Source: Caenorhabditis remanei (Eukaryota > Nematoda > Chromadorea > Rhabditida > Rhabditidae). From it: DNA of 64,000 nucleotides. The stretch covers positions 11,098,001 to 11,162,000 of the forward strand of contig NC_071329.1 in assembly GCF_010183535.1 (NCBI RefSeq), given 5' to 3'. Positions 23,483 through 35,462 of this stretch are shown here, one piece after another (position 1 is the stretch's first letter; each line of letters starts with the position of its first letter). The position numbers were made by a program, and so were the translations under genes. The notes beneath the pieces are model-generated. The model saw only the letters and a program-made list of their open reading frames with translations, had not been told where the DNA came from and searched no databases.

Positions 23483-25007
23483 ATGAGCACATCGGCAATG
23501 CGAAATCAAACAATCTCATCATCTCGAAATCTTACGGTAACTGGAATCACTGGAATTTATCCAATATCTAGATTGAATTCAGAAAAAGACAGTCCCAAGT
23601 TCTCGATCATCTTCGTCAACAGCTAAAAAGTCATCTGAATCTGGATGGGAATATTGGACACGTGTCTATTCAGATGACACTCAATCATCTCATGATATTC
23701 GTATCTCTGATATTCTCAGTTCGAATACTCTCACTCGGGCAAAACTTCTATTTTTGAATGTTCCAAATCATCGATCAATTCACAAGACGACAATTATGAA
23801 TTTAGTGAAAAAAGAGATGATTCAAAACGATATTTCAATTCAAGATGTCATTTTTACTCCTCCTGGAAAATGGTTTCTCAATTTCTATCGTCCAGAAGAT
23901 GCTCTGAAAGTATTGAAATATTTCAATGGATTCTCTTTTCGTGGACATATTTTGGCCGTCAGATTCTGTTATCCAGATGGAACGGTACACAGAGAAAACT
24001 ATTATAATTCAACTAGTCATAATTTCAGTTTGGAGATGAAAACGCTCTTGCTGAATTGGTCAAATGCAGCAATAATGTGAAGGGAAAGCGCTTTGAACAA
24101 AAAGAAATTGTACAAAATGTCTGAATTTCTTCTTTTCTTCCTTCGAATGCCTCCATTTTCAGACAATTTCGCCCGAATGTTGGTCCGTTTCAGAATATGA
24201 AGAGTTGAAGAAATTCGAAACGGAATTGATGAAAATTCTGAAATCTCACTCGCATCTACCGTTTCAAAATGTGATTCAATCAATGCGTACTCTGTTTTCA
24301 TTCAATATTCAATCATCCACATCTTCTATTCTTATAAGTGATGCATTGTCTCAATGGCCGATTGGATTCATTCGAATTTTCAATCAAAATGTAAAAGTGA
24401 TTTCTAATGTGATGTGTTTATCAACTAGTCCATTTTATACTCAACGTATTCATGATTCTGCTTTAGAAGGTAATTCACCCAATCATATCAAATATCCTTC
24501 TAATCTGAAATCATTCAGGCCGTTTCCCAATTCATCGGAACTCCTGGGAACCATTTATTCCAAATGAAATTCGAAGCGACGCTCAACTAATTCAATATTT
24601 TTATTCATTTCTCTGTCATTTTGGACCACAGAATATTGATGTCAGTCTTTCTCTTTTTTCCCTCCCTCATAATACTCCTTTTCAGATTGATATTCCTATC
24701 CGTATTCTTACTCAATCTCTACGTGGAACATGGCCCAAATCAACCTCAAGTCTTGCTTCCAAACTCATTAATATTTCATCTTCATTCGTTATCATCAATC
24801 GTGTTCTCTATTTGTCAAATGATCGAATTCATCATGAAAAAGTCATTGATAACATCGCCGTAATTCTATTATCTTCTGAGTTCATTCAATCAATTCTTCT
24901 CCATTTTGTAGACATATCAAGATGATTGTTCTGATGATTATTCCCTCGAGTTGTCCTGTGATTCGGATGATCAAAAAGTGATGATTGACGACTTCGACAA
25001 TCTCTAA
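23483..25007 (+). CDS. RRM protein with two winged-helix-like modules
   Basis: Seven exons in phase: 23483-23536, 23583-23984, 24029-24118, 24163-24469, 24519-24640, 24686-24859 and 24912-25007; 414 aa. A Ser-rich N-terminus precedes an RRM-like domain (RNP2-like KLLFLNVPN, RNP1-like KWFLNFYRPEDALKVLKYF). Two helical modules follow, FETELMKILKSHSHLPFQNV and LIQYFYSFLCHFGPQNIDID, each ending in a strand like FVIINRVLYLS. They resemble LOTUS/OST-HTH or Egalitarian-N winged helices, an uncertain assignment made by eye. The tail is acidic. The combination suggests RNA regulation; I cannot name an orthologue. Confidence 0.7.
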
Positions 25008-25572
25008 TTTCTTCAAGATTCTTCTACTTCTCAACTTCTTTTTTTCTCATTTTCTTCGGAAATTCTGAACTCAAAACGCCTACTTTCTGATGATTCGTGT
25101 CCATTCATTTTTCGGTTTTGTTGTTTCACTAATCGCTATACAAACAGCAAAACATTGAATAAACTCTGTTTCATCCTATCATAAACTTGTCATGATTAAA
25201 AAAAAGTTGTTTTATTCGAAAATTAGAATCAAAACCGTTTCAACTGTTTACTGAAAATTCGATGTGTAACTAGTTTCTGCAAAAGTATCATTCTAGAGGC
25301 TTCTATCCTGCAGAAAGTGACCAATATTCGGAAAGAGGCAAAATGAGGAGAAACTTGTTTTATAATGAGGGCAAACGTTACAACAGAATGATCAAACTAT
25401 GTATGGAGACTCTCTTGAAACAATGCATCAATCATCAAGGAAGTTTCAGTTTGAATGAAGTTGTTTCAGCCAAGAAGGAGAGACGATAAGTACTTGTTAG
25501 GTGTTTTGTGCAAAATAATTTATGAAAAAGATGAAAACAGTTTTATAAAAATCAAAAGAGAAAAGATCAAAT
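25008..25572. other. convergent intergenic region
   Basis: 565 nt between the 3' ends of the RRM gene and nmr-1. Only 3' UTR-like AT-rich sequence and polyadenylation-like hexamers are seen. Confidence 0.5.
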
Positions 25573-28500
25573 TTACACATAAAATCTGGTGGATCTAGCT
25601 CGTCGAAACCTTCCCATTGTATGGGAACATAATGGACAAATATGAACAAAATCACTGAAAGAACTCAGGAAACATGGAAGTGGAGAGCACGGCCAAAGGA
25701 ATAGAATTGCGAAAAGGAAGCAGGAAAGGAAAGCAAAAAGTCCCGTTTCCCGATGAACATCTGATTCCACAATGTTCTGAAAATAGTTTCTTTCTATTCC
25801 CTATTTTCTTATAGTAGCTCACCCGACACCTCGAACAAAATAAGACTAGAGGTTTCTCTCTGAAATCCAAATCAGGCCAAAAGCAGAAATGATCAATTCG
25901 TGATGTTGGAAGACCTCTAATTTGTCTTCTTTCTCTCATTTCTTGGAATGAACATTTCTCTAATCCAGAGAATCCTCTTCTTATAATCATTCGATCTAAA
26001 TTGTACTTCAATCGATACGGTCTTCTTTTTGGTCCGAGTGAAAGGTCGTGCCATTTACGAAAATATCGTTGAACGATTATTCGTCGACGTCTGAAAACTA
26101 CAAAAAGTATTTTTCAATTCCTATATCCTTACCCTTTATCAGCCAGCCATCTTCCATATGACACTTCCACAAAACTGAGAAAGATTCCAAGAGCAACTCC
26201 AGATGAAACAAGTATGAAAATATCCTGTAATCAAAGAAATGATATAAAATTCTTTACCTACGGTATACCTTCATATTAACCAATCCGAGCCTCGCAGGTG
26301 ACTTATGTGCCTCTACCACACAGTTCGGACCACCTCTATCAATCCATTTCTGATCCAAGTTTTCCATGACTCCACCTAAATCAATAGTCTCTCTTGATAA
26401 AAAATAATCTGCAACATACTTTCAGACATTCTTAAAATCGCGGAAGTAATATGTGGTGTCCACGGACTATTCTTTTGTAAACCTATCCCATAAGCACTTC
26501 TTCCAAATAAACTTCCACGTGTCCTCAGTTCACAATGACGTGCTGCTTCGAATTCTAAACGAGTCGAATCCCAAATGAAAGCATCTAAAGATCCGTTCAG
26601 AAGAGAGTGAACTGCCTGGAAAGTTTAGATTTCTAGTAACAAGAATTACACTTATCGTTACCTCAGAAGCACGACGCACATTATGTGGCTCCATTTTTCT
26701 GAACATTGAAGATAGTTCCACGTGTCTTTTGAAATATTGATAGACATTTGAATTGAGAACAGTGCCGAATGAGAAGTTTGCAGATGGATTACGAAGCTGG
26801 AATTTATTGTTTTCTGTTGCAATTAAGAGAAAAATACCCTAGGATCTGTCACACCAGTCAATCCCTTTTCCGGCTGATCCAAAACTAAAAACGCTGCTAG
26901 ATTAGCAGTGTAAGATGCCACCATAATCATACAAAATCCACACCAAACTATACCGAGAACTCGAGCAGAACAACTCCTTGGTGTCTCTGAAACTCTCTAT
27001 TTTTATTTGATGATTTTTCGTTTGATTACTCACTTTCAGACACTCCACTATTCAATAAAACTCCCCATACAAACCACATTGCTTCGCCGAAATTCACATT
27101 TTCATCTGCACCTTTTCCAATCCAAAGTTCGAATTCTTTCTTTAAATCTTGTTCCATTTCTTTATCTGCTTGATAAAATCTTTCGAATGGTGACTTGAAA
27201 TCCAAACAATAAATAGCGAGGCCAACGAGAAGTACAGAAATGAAAAGGGCGGTCCAGAGAGAAGATTGGAGTGGTTGAAGGAATGATTGCATTGGGGAAT
27301 CACGAGGAATCTGTAATCAAACTTCAATCAATATTTTCTTGTTTTTACTTACATTTTTCTCCAAAATTCTGATTCCATGATACAACCATGGCTCAGAGAA
27401 ATCAACTATTCTTTCTCGTTCTGGATTTATTGTGATCCCACCGATTGCCATATCAGCTGTATCTCCATCTAGTTCTCCAATAACACCACCAATAGTTATT
27501 CCTGTCTGAAAATCACTGAATTCTAGGAAATATTTCAGAAAGGACATACAGTTTCCGCTGCCTGTATCACTCCATATGACTCATTTAGATGAAGAGAAAA
27601 AGTGAAACTTGTATCGATTGAATTATTCGCCTGAAGATTTCACAAAGTATATTTTTTCAGAGTAACCATCTACCTCTGGTAATGATAAATTCGAGAGAAG
27701 ATCAATTGCCAGACCAGCACAACAGAAATATTCAGTCGTATTCGCAGAAGTCATCGGACATGAATACCAAGGACCAGGCTGAAATTGAATTGATGTTTTG
27801 TATCAAATAAAGAGAGGACTCACCACAACAATTTTATCAAATATGGACCATTCGACTACAGTACTCCCAAGTTCTGTACATTGAGACGGTGAGCCGACTG
27901 GAGTTGTGTAAACGAATGGAGGATCAGCTACAGTGACCACTCGTAAATGTTTAGGAAGAGAGATTTCTAAAGGTTTTGTTCCGCCAGCCCATTCAATTGA
28001 TTCTTCGTCTAAACGGAGTAAGTCACCAACCTAAAAAATAGCACTTTCTCTCTTTTATCCATAAAACAAACCATATTTCCAACTTGTCTTCTTTCCATAT
28101 GAAAATTAATTATGTCATATTCCACTCCAATTCGTTCACATCTATCGTTAAAATGTATTCGACTTGTAGATGTTCCACATATTTCATTCAAAAGTGCCGG
28201 AGCTTGCATTGAGTTCCATTCAGCATCGACACTATCTCTATCACATTCCACTGGAGGAAAAATATCAATTTTCGATTCACGAAATACCGTTTCCATTGCA
28301 GATTTCAGGATTGAGAATGAGTCTCTCAACACAGAAAGAGCCGTCTGTCCGAGTCGACATCCAAGTGATCCATTCGGTACATTATGTGCTTCTCCAGCAC
28401 TTTCACTCACTATCCACACTTTTCCTTTTCCTGTCAAATCACCTGCATTTGCAAATATTCGAACAGCATCGTCTTTTCTGAAAATATAGATTATTTAGAG

Positions 28501-29459
28501 ATTTTATTAGTTAATGAACTCACTTTGCAAATAACAATATTATATTTGAAGTGACTTCTTCAAAACTTTCAGCCAGTGTATCATTCAAGTTCTCATTCAA
28601 TTCAACTTCTATATATTGTTGAACCTAAAAGATATATAATTCTTACAACTCCTTACAGAAACTTACAATTATCTTAAACTCAACCCTTCTCTTCTCGAAT
28701 TCAGCAACAAACTGATCCGCATTTATATCCCGTTTTACAATCACAACAACTACCTAAATGTGTTTTAATAGAGATTGAACATATACAATTTTTCGCCTAA
28801 ATCGTTTTGATACCTGCCGATACTGAAGCCTGAGCAACATGTGTAGAAATACAAATGCTTCATCAGAAAGTGGTGCTGTTGGACGAACAAATGTTGGATA
28901 AATATTCTGAAACCGATGTGAAATTGTGAAATTTGCAGAAGGACCTACCTTTTTACTAAATTCAGCATCTCTAACCATGACTCCGACAACTGGAATTTTA
29001 TAAAATGAAAGTGTGTAAGCAGAAGATGTGACAAGATCAATGAATCGAGCCGAAGATGTCAGAGATGGAGAAAAGATGACTGAGGCAAGAGATGAGTTCA
29101 ACATCTGACTGCATACTATATCTTGTGTCAGTTCCAAACGATTTTCTCCGCTAAAATACCGATGAGAAATACTTTTCAATTTATGAATTTTACCTTTTTG
29201 CATCAACAAAAGCAGCTGTAATTGTGTCATTTCCAAGGTGATATGAGGTACTTCCGAATACCTCCACAAATGCATTCTGAAAATTTTGGAATAGTTGAGA
29301 GTGAGATTTGTTGTCTTTTACCGTAACAGAGACTTTTAATTCGTCGAAAGTATCTTGATTTGGTTCAGCTACTATCAAAACTGATACTTTGTAATCTATT
29401 GCATTTACAAATTGTATTAATATCCATATAAAGTAGACCAATATTCGAAACATCTTCAT
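25573..29459 (-). CDS. nmr-1: NMDA-type ionotropic glutamate receptor GluN1 subunit, with a C-terminal LITAF domain
   Basis: A multi-exon gene from the ATG at 29459 (signal peptide [20 protein letters not shown]) to the stop at 25573. In order: amino-terminal domain, S1 ligand-binding lobe ([29 protein letters not shown]), TM1, pore loop [13 protein letters not shown] with the Asn of the Q/R/N site, TM3 with [13 protein letters not shown] (about 26881-26920), S2 lobe ([20 protein letters not shown]) and TM4 (about 26145-26225). The Asn pore residue predicts Ca2+ permeability and Mg2+ block (family knowledge). In C. elegans NMR-1 acts in command interneurons. The basic tail runs in frame into a LITAF-type domain (separate entry). 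The two exons after TM4 (26090-25823 and 25776-25573) are in phase with no stop. Confidence 0.92.
25580..25855 (-). other. LITAF-type membrane-associated zinc domain at the nmr-1 C-terminus
   Basis: The last two nmr-1 exons encode [10 protein letters not shown], then about 25 hydrophobic residues ([20 protein letters not shown]), then [15 protein letters not shown]. This is the LITAF/SIMPLE signature: CxxC, a membrane-embedded helix, and HxCPxC followed by a Gly and basic residues. LITAF proteins sit on late endosomes and lysosomes and bind Zn2+ (family knowledge). The first CxxC lies in the same exon as the membrane-proximal receptor tail, which argues for one polypeptide. Confidence 0.75.
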
Positions 29460-30129
29460 AGGGAAAATAAGAATTTAGTCCAGGAAAGTGTTCGTTTTCG
29501 AAAACAAAACAGAAAAGAGGTAATTGAAATTTTGGAACTGAAGAGTTTGTGGGAGGAAAACGAGAAAAAAGTCGTTTTTGTAATGGAAAAGAAGTAGAAG
29601 AAAATAGGAAAAATGGAGGGATGCTCTCCTTCGTCTTCTTCGACTCTTTTTCAAAAACGTATTTTACTTTCACCTCTTCCTTTCAAGAGAAGACGAAGAA
29701 AGATGATTTGGTGGGCACATTTTGAGTAGAAAAGACAAAATTGACTAGAGGAGATGGGAAGAAAATGATGAAAGAAAGGGTGAAGTAATGAAGAGAAATC
29801 AAAAAAAGATTCTCAGAATTCGAATTGATGAGTATGTTCAAAGTTGCAAAACAAAGCTGCAGAAAATGGTTTCGGATAATTGCACTTTGTATTCCTTTGA
29901 TTTTACAAATTTGTATACTTTTGACTTTTTAGATGCATTCGTGAATTTACTCAAAAGAGTTTCAGAAGTTCACCATCTCTGAAACACCTAAAATCTTCAT
30001 TTTGTCAATCCCAATATTCACTCTCAAAATTTTCAATTGAAAAGAATCAATTCGAGAAAGATAGAGAGAGATAGATAGATTTTCTGATCTATACATTATC
30101 AGAAAGGGCTCGTACCAAAATGGTGTCAA
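29460..30129. other. upstream region of nmr-1, no gene seen
   Basis: About 670 nt, purine-rich on the plus strand, with a GATA-type microsatellite at about 30060-30080. It probably belongs to the nmr-1 promoter. A short plus-strand open frame at 29788-29982 has no support. Confidence 0.4.
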
Positions 30130-30137
30130 CTACAAGA

Positions 30138-30475
30138 ATGTGGATCTAGGTTTGATCACCTTGCAAAGTTGTACTCCGAAAAATAAAATAAAAAAATAGA
30201 TTTTATAAACCATTATACTTACCTGACTGATAATTTTCTTCTTTGTATAGAGTATCGGTTGAGCCAGGACGAATCGAACACTTAAATCTGTTGGAATCAT
30301 TTCGTTTTTCACTTAATCCAGAATCGTAGGAGATTCTTTTTTCTGAAGAAACATTTTGAAAAGAGCCACGAAATTCAAGCGAGGAACTATTACTTAAAAG
30401 TAAACTATTGAATGCATTGCAATTATAAGACTGTAAGAAATCTTTAAACAGCTCTTCGCATGATTCTGATTCCAT
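30138..30475 (-). CDS. hypothetical small protein upstream of nmr-1
   Basis: An ATG at 30475 opens a Ser/Asn-rich frame (MESESCEELFKDFLQSYNCN...) of about 83 codons ending at a good donor (CAG TCA G|GTAAGT, near 30227). The best continuation uses an acceptor after TTTTTCGGAG and ends QLCKVIKPRSTFL-stop at about 30138. That acceptor is weak, so the 3' half is uncertain. There is no signal peptide or known domain. It might instead be an alternative 5' exon of nmr-1 or a spurious frame. Confidence 0.35.
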
Positions 30476-30863
30476 TTTTATTGCTCAAAAGTTCCCCCAG
30501 AAACCGTTTTTCTGGGTTCATGCTCATACTTGTCAGTCATAACTTGAATGCTTCCTCTTCAATATCATCATTTTTTCTTTCTAAAAATACCTCAAAATCC
30601 CATTATTTTTTCCGTTTTTCATTTTTATTTTCCCGATGAATCACATAAGTATTCCGTGTAATATCTCGTGTTGTGTGCGGGCGTCTGTGGGGATGAGGAG
30701 GAGCTGTGATCATCTCAAAACGAGCACTTCAATTCGTACACAAATGGGCGGAGTCAGACAGATTCAGGGCGGATAAAAGCATTCGGACGGACACAGGATT
30801 CTTCATTTCTAACATTTCCCATCATCTTTCTTCTAGATTTTTCTTAAAATCTCACTTTCAGAA
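30476..30863. promoter_or_regulatory. upstream region of cex-1
   Basis: About 390 nt of pyrimidine-rich sequence ending in CTTTCAGAA directly before the cex-1 ATG, a likely trans-splice acceptor. No other feature is clear. Confidence 0.4.
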
Positions 30864-31671
30864 ATGGTTGTTGTTGCTGCCAAGGCTGCTGCCGTTCCAA
30901 TTGATGAACTCATTAAAAAACACTCGGATGTTGATCCATTCCTCATCAGAAAATGGGAGAGAATCTTCTCACTTTTTTTCGGTATTTTCAAATCGAAATG
31001 TTCAGTTTCAAACCATTTAGTTTTCAGATAGAAATGCATCTCATCAAGTCGATTGGGGAGATTTCTATTTGGTTGTGAAGGTGAGATTTCTTACAGAGAT
31101 CTCTTAGTTTTCCCGATAACTTTAAAAACCTTTTTCTTTCTAAACGAGACTCAAATTTCAGAAAGTTCGTGATATCTATGGAGCTGAATCAGTTCAAACT
31201 GACTTTGCCAAGAAATCTCTGGCTGCTCTCTGGGAAGGACTTTGTTCAATTGCTGATGCTGACAAAGATCAATTGATTTCAATTGATGAATGGATTGGAC
31301 TTTTGAAGAAGACAAATGCTCAAACTGAACCAAAATGGTTCAAGGATTATCAAAACTTTATGTTCAAATTGTTCGATGTTTCGTGTGATGGAGTCATGGA
31401 TATTGCTGAATACACTGATGGAATGCATACTTATGGATTCGATCAGTTTGAGTGTGATGCTGCGTTCCACAAGTTTTCAGTGGTAAGTTGCAATTTCAGT
31501 ATAAACAAGTTTAATTAGAGACTCTCTTCAATATCATTTTTCCAGGACAAGAAGGGACAATACGTTCCACAAATGAAACCAGAAACCTGGAATACCTACT
31601 TCCATCAACTCTTCTATTCAACCAACAAAGCTGATCTTGGAAATCATCTTTTCGGAATTCTTGACTTCTAA
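30864..31671 (+). CDS. cex-1: calexcitin / sarcoplasmic calcium-binding EF-hand protein
   Basis: Four exons, 30864-30981, 31028-31080, 31162-31482 and 31546-31671, in phase; 205 aa. EF-hand loops are visible at residues 40-51 (degenerate, DRNASHQVDWGD), 89-100 (DADKDQLISIDE) and 129-140 (DVSCDGVMDIAE). A fourth near residue 165 (DKKGQY) is degenerate. The architecture matches calexcitins, cytosolic Ca2+ and GTP-binding sensors of neurons and muscle (family knowledge). In C. elegans cex-1 lies next to dhs-5 and daz-1, as here, and this synteny supports the symbol. TTTCAG two bases before the ATG suggests trans-splicing. Confidence 0.85.
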
Positions 31672-34600
31672 ATTCTCTTCTCCATCTTCTCCTTTTTCTT
31701 CTTCTTCTTTTTTTTCTTGTACATATTATATCTGAAGTAAAGTACTTCTTCTAAACTATTAAAAACCTCTTTCACTTTCATCCCTTCCCGTCCGCTTTAC
31801 TTTTTTTAATAGTATTTTTGATGTAAACTTTGCCATTCAGTCTTGATTCCAGATGTTTTGAAAAATAAAAAATGAATAAAATTGTGACAAACAAGTAAAT
31901 TCGAAGCATGAGACCACCAGATGTGCAACATCTGAACACAAAAAGATATTCTGGGATTTCCGAAGTTTTAATTATCAGAGTTGGAAGCTGGAGCAATGCG
32001 AAAGTGGCTAAATGCAATGAACATAGTTCCTGGTGGAACATCTCATAAAATCTTCGAAAAAATCGGAGAACGTGGATCTATTAGAAAATAAGAAAGCAGA
32101 AATCATCGGAATTCTCTTCTCCGAATTTCCCACTCCTCCGTTTCAAAAAACGCATCATACTCTCCAGACACTGATCTATTTTTAACCAGCTCACCCTCAC
32201 ATTTGACCTATTTTCTGTCCGATCTCAACATATTTTGAAACAGACAACATATACCTTCATGTGTCCATTGTTTTTGTGACATTGCGTGGGAAATATTGGG
32301 AGAAGAGAATGGACCACCAGCTGACAAAAAGTGATGTTCTAATGATCAGTGATCAAAGTGTCTCGTGGCGAGAAAAGATAATAAAAAGAAGGATGGAGAT
32401 AATGGGATTGCTCCTTTGTTTTATGTGAGAGAAACAGAATGATCCACAAAATTTTGAACATGGAGATGAAGTTATTCAAATTCTTACCAGACTTTTATAG
32501 TTGAAACGTTGAAACTACAGTGCTTGAATATCGTAGGAGAGACGACTTTCATATCCCATTGTTCTTCTGAAAGTAATACAAAAAAGGAAACAGTAATAAG
32601 TCATTTTCCAGATCAAGACTTATCACTGCGCTCATTGAAAATCACTTCCCCAGCATTGACCTCTGAATTTTGCAGTAAAACAAACAGAGAAAATTTAAAA
32701 GAAAAGTAAAATCGTGTGATCAAAGAATCCCCTAGTTTTCAGTTACTTTACAGTTTTGGCTGAAATCAAAAGCTATCGAAACCAAAATCACAGTTTTCTC
32801 AATTCTCCAAATGTCTCTGATCATTAAACCTTTAATCCTTTCTTGACGCCTTTTTGTAGTCTCCATATCTGATAAGTATTCAGTTTTCTAAACAAGGCCA
32901 TCCCACCTCGAAGACAAAACGTCTTCTGATGACCACTTGAAGAAATTTGTCGAATTGGGAGGTAGAACATTTACTTTTTTGCAGGATACAGACATAACAA
33001 AAGGAATCTGTGACTGTGACCGGAACCATATTCGTCGTGTTTTTGTTGTTTATTATAAAAAAAACAACACAGAAACTTTGTAAAAAAGAAAATTTTCAGC
33101 AAACTTGAAGCACAGTACAATTTGAAGTCAGTGTTCTGTACTCTTGTTCTGTACTCTAGGTAATCTCTTGATTGCAAAAGAAGATATTGTCATATAATAT
33201 CTTATAATCTATACATTTTCTCAGCGGGATGTCAAGTTCTGTTACTTAACCTTGTGTTGTGTGTGTTGCTTTTTATGGTTTCCTTCTTTTCTACTGACTA
33301 GACATTGAATGAAATAATTAGGAATGAAGAAAACATTATCCTTTCTATACAGTTTCACTTGGTGTATCTTCGAAACGGATCATTCTAATCGCTTGTATAA
33401 TTTACATTTAAATTTACCAGTTCTCCCTTCCAAATGACTGTTGAAAAGTCAATGATCGGTTTCCGTTTTTAAAAGCTTTTCATTCAACTGCTAGCCGTTA
33501 AAAAGGATTTTTGGAAGTTTGTTATTCTTGTTTTTGATTTTTTCTCAAATAAACTTTTACGTTCTATGTACTCTGGTTTTAATAGACTTACGAATTCTCA
33601 CTTTCCTACCGTATCACCTCTCTTCAATAATCATCTACATGATCTATAAAACTATGTAGGCCTTACCTTATTTTCCACTTTTCATCGAATTTGAACGTAT
33701 ACATTGAACATCTTCCAAAATTCACAGCTTCTAGTTTTTTCAAAGATTCGGACTGACACTTTTCACTAATCGTTCCAACAAATCTCCCATTTTTCCACAA
33801 TAAAAACAGAAATAATTAACCATGTCGTTCACCTGCTGACCACATTCTAATTTCAATTCGGCCAGTCCGATGTTCTTTTTTCCCTCTGACCTCTTCTTCA
33901 TCCTCTTATTACACACTCATCATCATCATCATCAAGTGCTAGTAGACACATTTTCAATTCCATTTGTCTCTCCAAACAATTTACTTTTTCTTGTTGTTTC
34001 CTTTTTGTTGTGATATGTATTGTTTTGTTGATTCTTGAAGATTGGTCATTGAAGAATCTCAAATGATATCATAAATGGTCAAGGTTGGGGGAAAGCCAAT
34101 TCGGTGTTGCAGAGAGGAACCTGATTCATTATTGAAAAAAAAACTTTTGAGTGAAGCATCTGACACCTGGGAGTATCTCTTAACAGTTCTTTGATGAACA
34201 AAATTGATATGGTAACTTTAAAAAATATTTTATTTTGTGGCCTGTACCTTTGCAGACTGCCTTTACCCGTTGATTCTTGTACTCTTTTGTTATTACTTTT
34301 TTTTTCGCAAACGTGGGAAATATGAGTCTGCACTATTCAGTTGCACTTATTATTATTCATCTCAATTTCATAAGTTTTTCTAATTGAATGCTAATGATAA
34401 AGCTATGTTTTTTATTATAAAAGAAATAAGGCGCATTTAGAGAATCTTGTCTGAAACAATGAGTGATATCTATTTTTCTATTCATGACTTTATTTTCCAG
34501 ATTATCACATTTCTCAGTTTTTTATCTAGTCAGTTTCTGGGGTGTAAAGTTATCTCTCCGCCCACTTTTTGTTTCATTCATGCACTTTTCAATATGGGCG

Positions 34601-35462
34601 GTCCAAAGAATCCAACGGAAGACGATAAAGATACTGATATCGAATGGACGACGATGATAGTGTAACCGTTGTTCTTGTATCAGTCTCACTTGAATGACTG
34701 AAATGTTCTTATGCCTTTGAGATGAATTTCAGAATGTATACTTCTTTTTGAAAGTGATTCCCAGGGTGTTCCAAATATCATTCTTCGTTTTTTTTTCCAT
34801 TTTGAACTGGTTTCTCTCCTCAATTTCATTCGCAACTATACGTTGACCTCTTTTTTCTCACTTTTTATATGCGGATGGATAGAAAGTTTTCACTCGTTTG
34901 CCATGTTTGTCTTGAAGTTTTTTTTTTCTTCTGGAGAGGGAAACTCCGAATTTTAAACTGAAATATTCAATGCAATAGGATTCAGAGAAATTAGAAATGT
35001 TCATGTTCCAAATTTTACAGTAGACCTCAAAATTTTAGGCTTACTTCTTTCTTTTATTATTTGATCTACTCGTGGAAGTTCTTCTCCACGCAGACTACAC
35101 AAACTGTAGCCTACACAATAACATCTTCCCAAGTCTCTCGGTTTGAAATTCCCTTCATTACCCTTTTTTCATTTTCTTTTTCTTATTCCAACATGAATTT
35201 CTAGGCTATAACCCTTTTAGAATGAATGATGATTCTTTTGAATCTCCAACCTTCTTAATCATTACTTAACATATCAAATTGTTCAAAGTATTAGATACGA
35301 ATGATTACTGTTCTTTGACAATACAGAAAAAATCAGAAAATTTTTTCTTCTTTTTGTTGAATCCTCTGTGTTTTGTTTATTTTCTTTTTCATTTATACAT
35401 TGTACCTACTCTTCTTCTTCTTCGTCCTCATCAAGATAAAATCTATTCCTTTTTGGTTCCAG
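31672..35462. other. 3.8-kb intergenic region
   Basis: No convincing gene was found. A minus-strand frame at 31778-32041 (87 codons) holds one hydrophobic stretch but has no similarity and no clear signals. Other open frames are short and AT-driven. The stretch should contain the 3' UTR of cex-1 and the distal promoter of dhs-5. Confidence 0.45.

Noticed and set aside
31778..32041. 87-codon minus-strand frame with a hydrophobic segment
   Set aside because: One hydrophobic stretch in an AT-rich region is weak evidence. There is no signal peptide logic, family match or start context.
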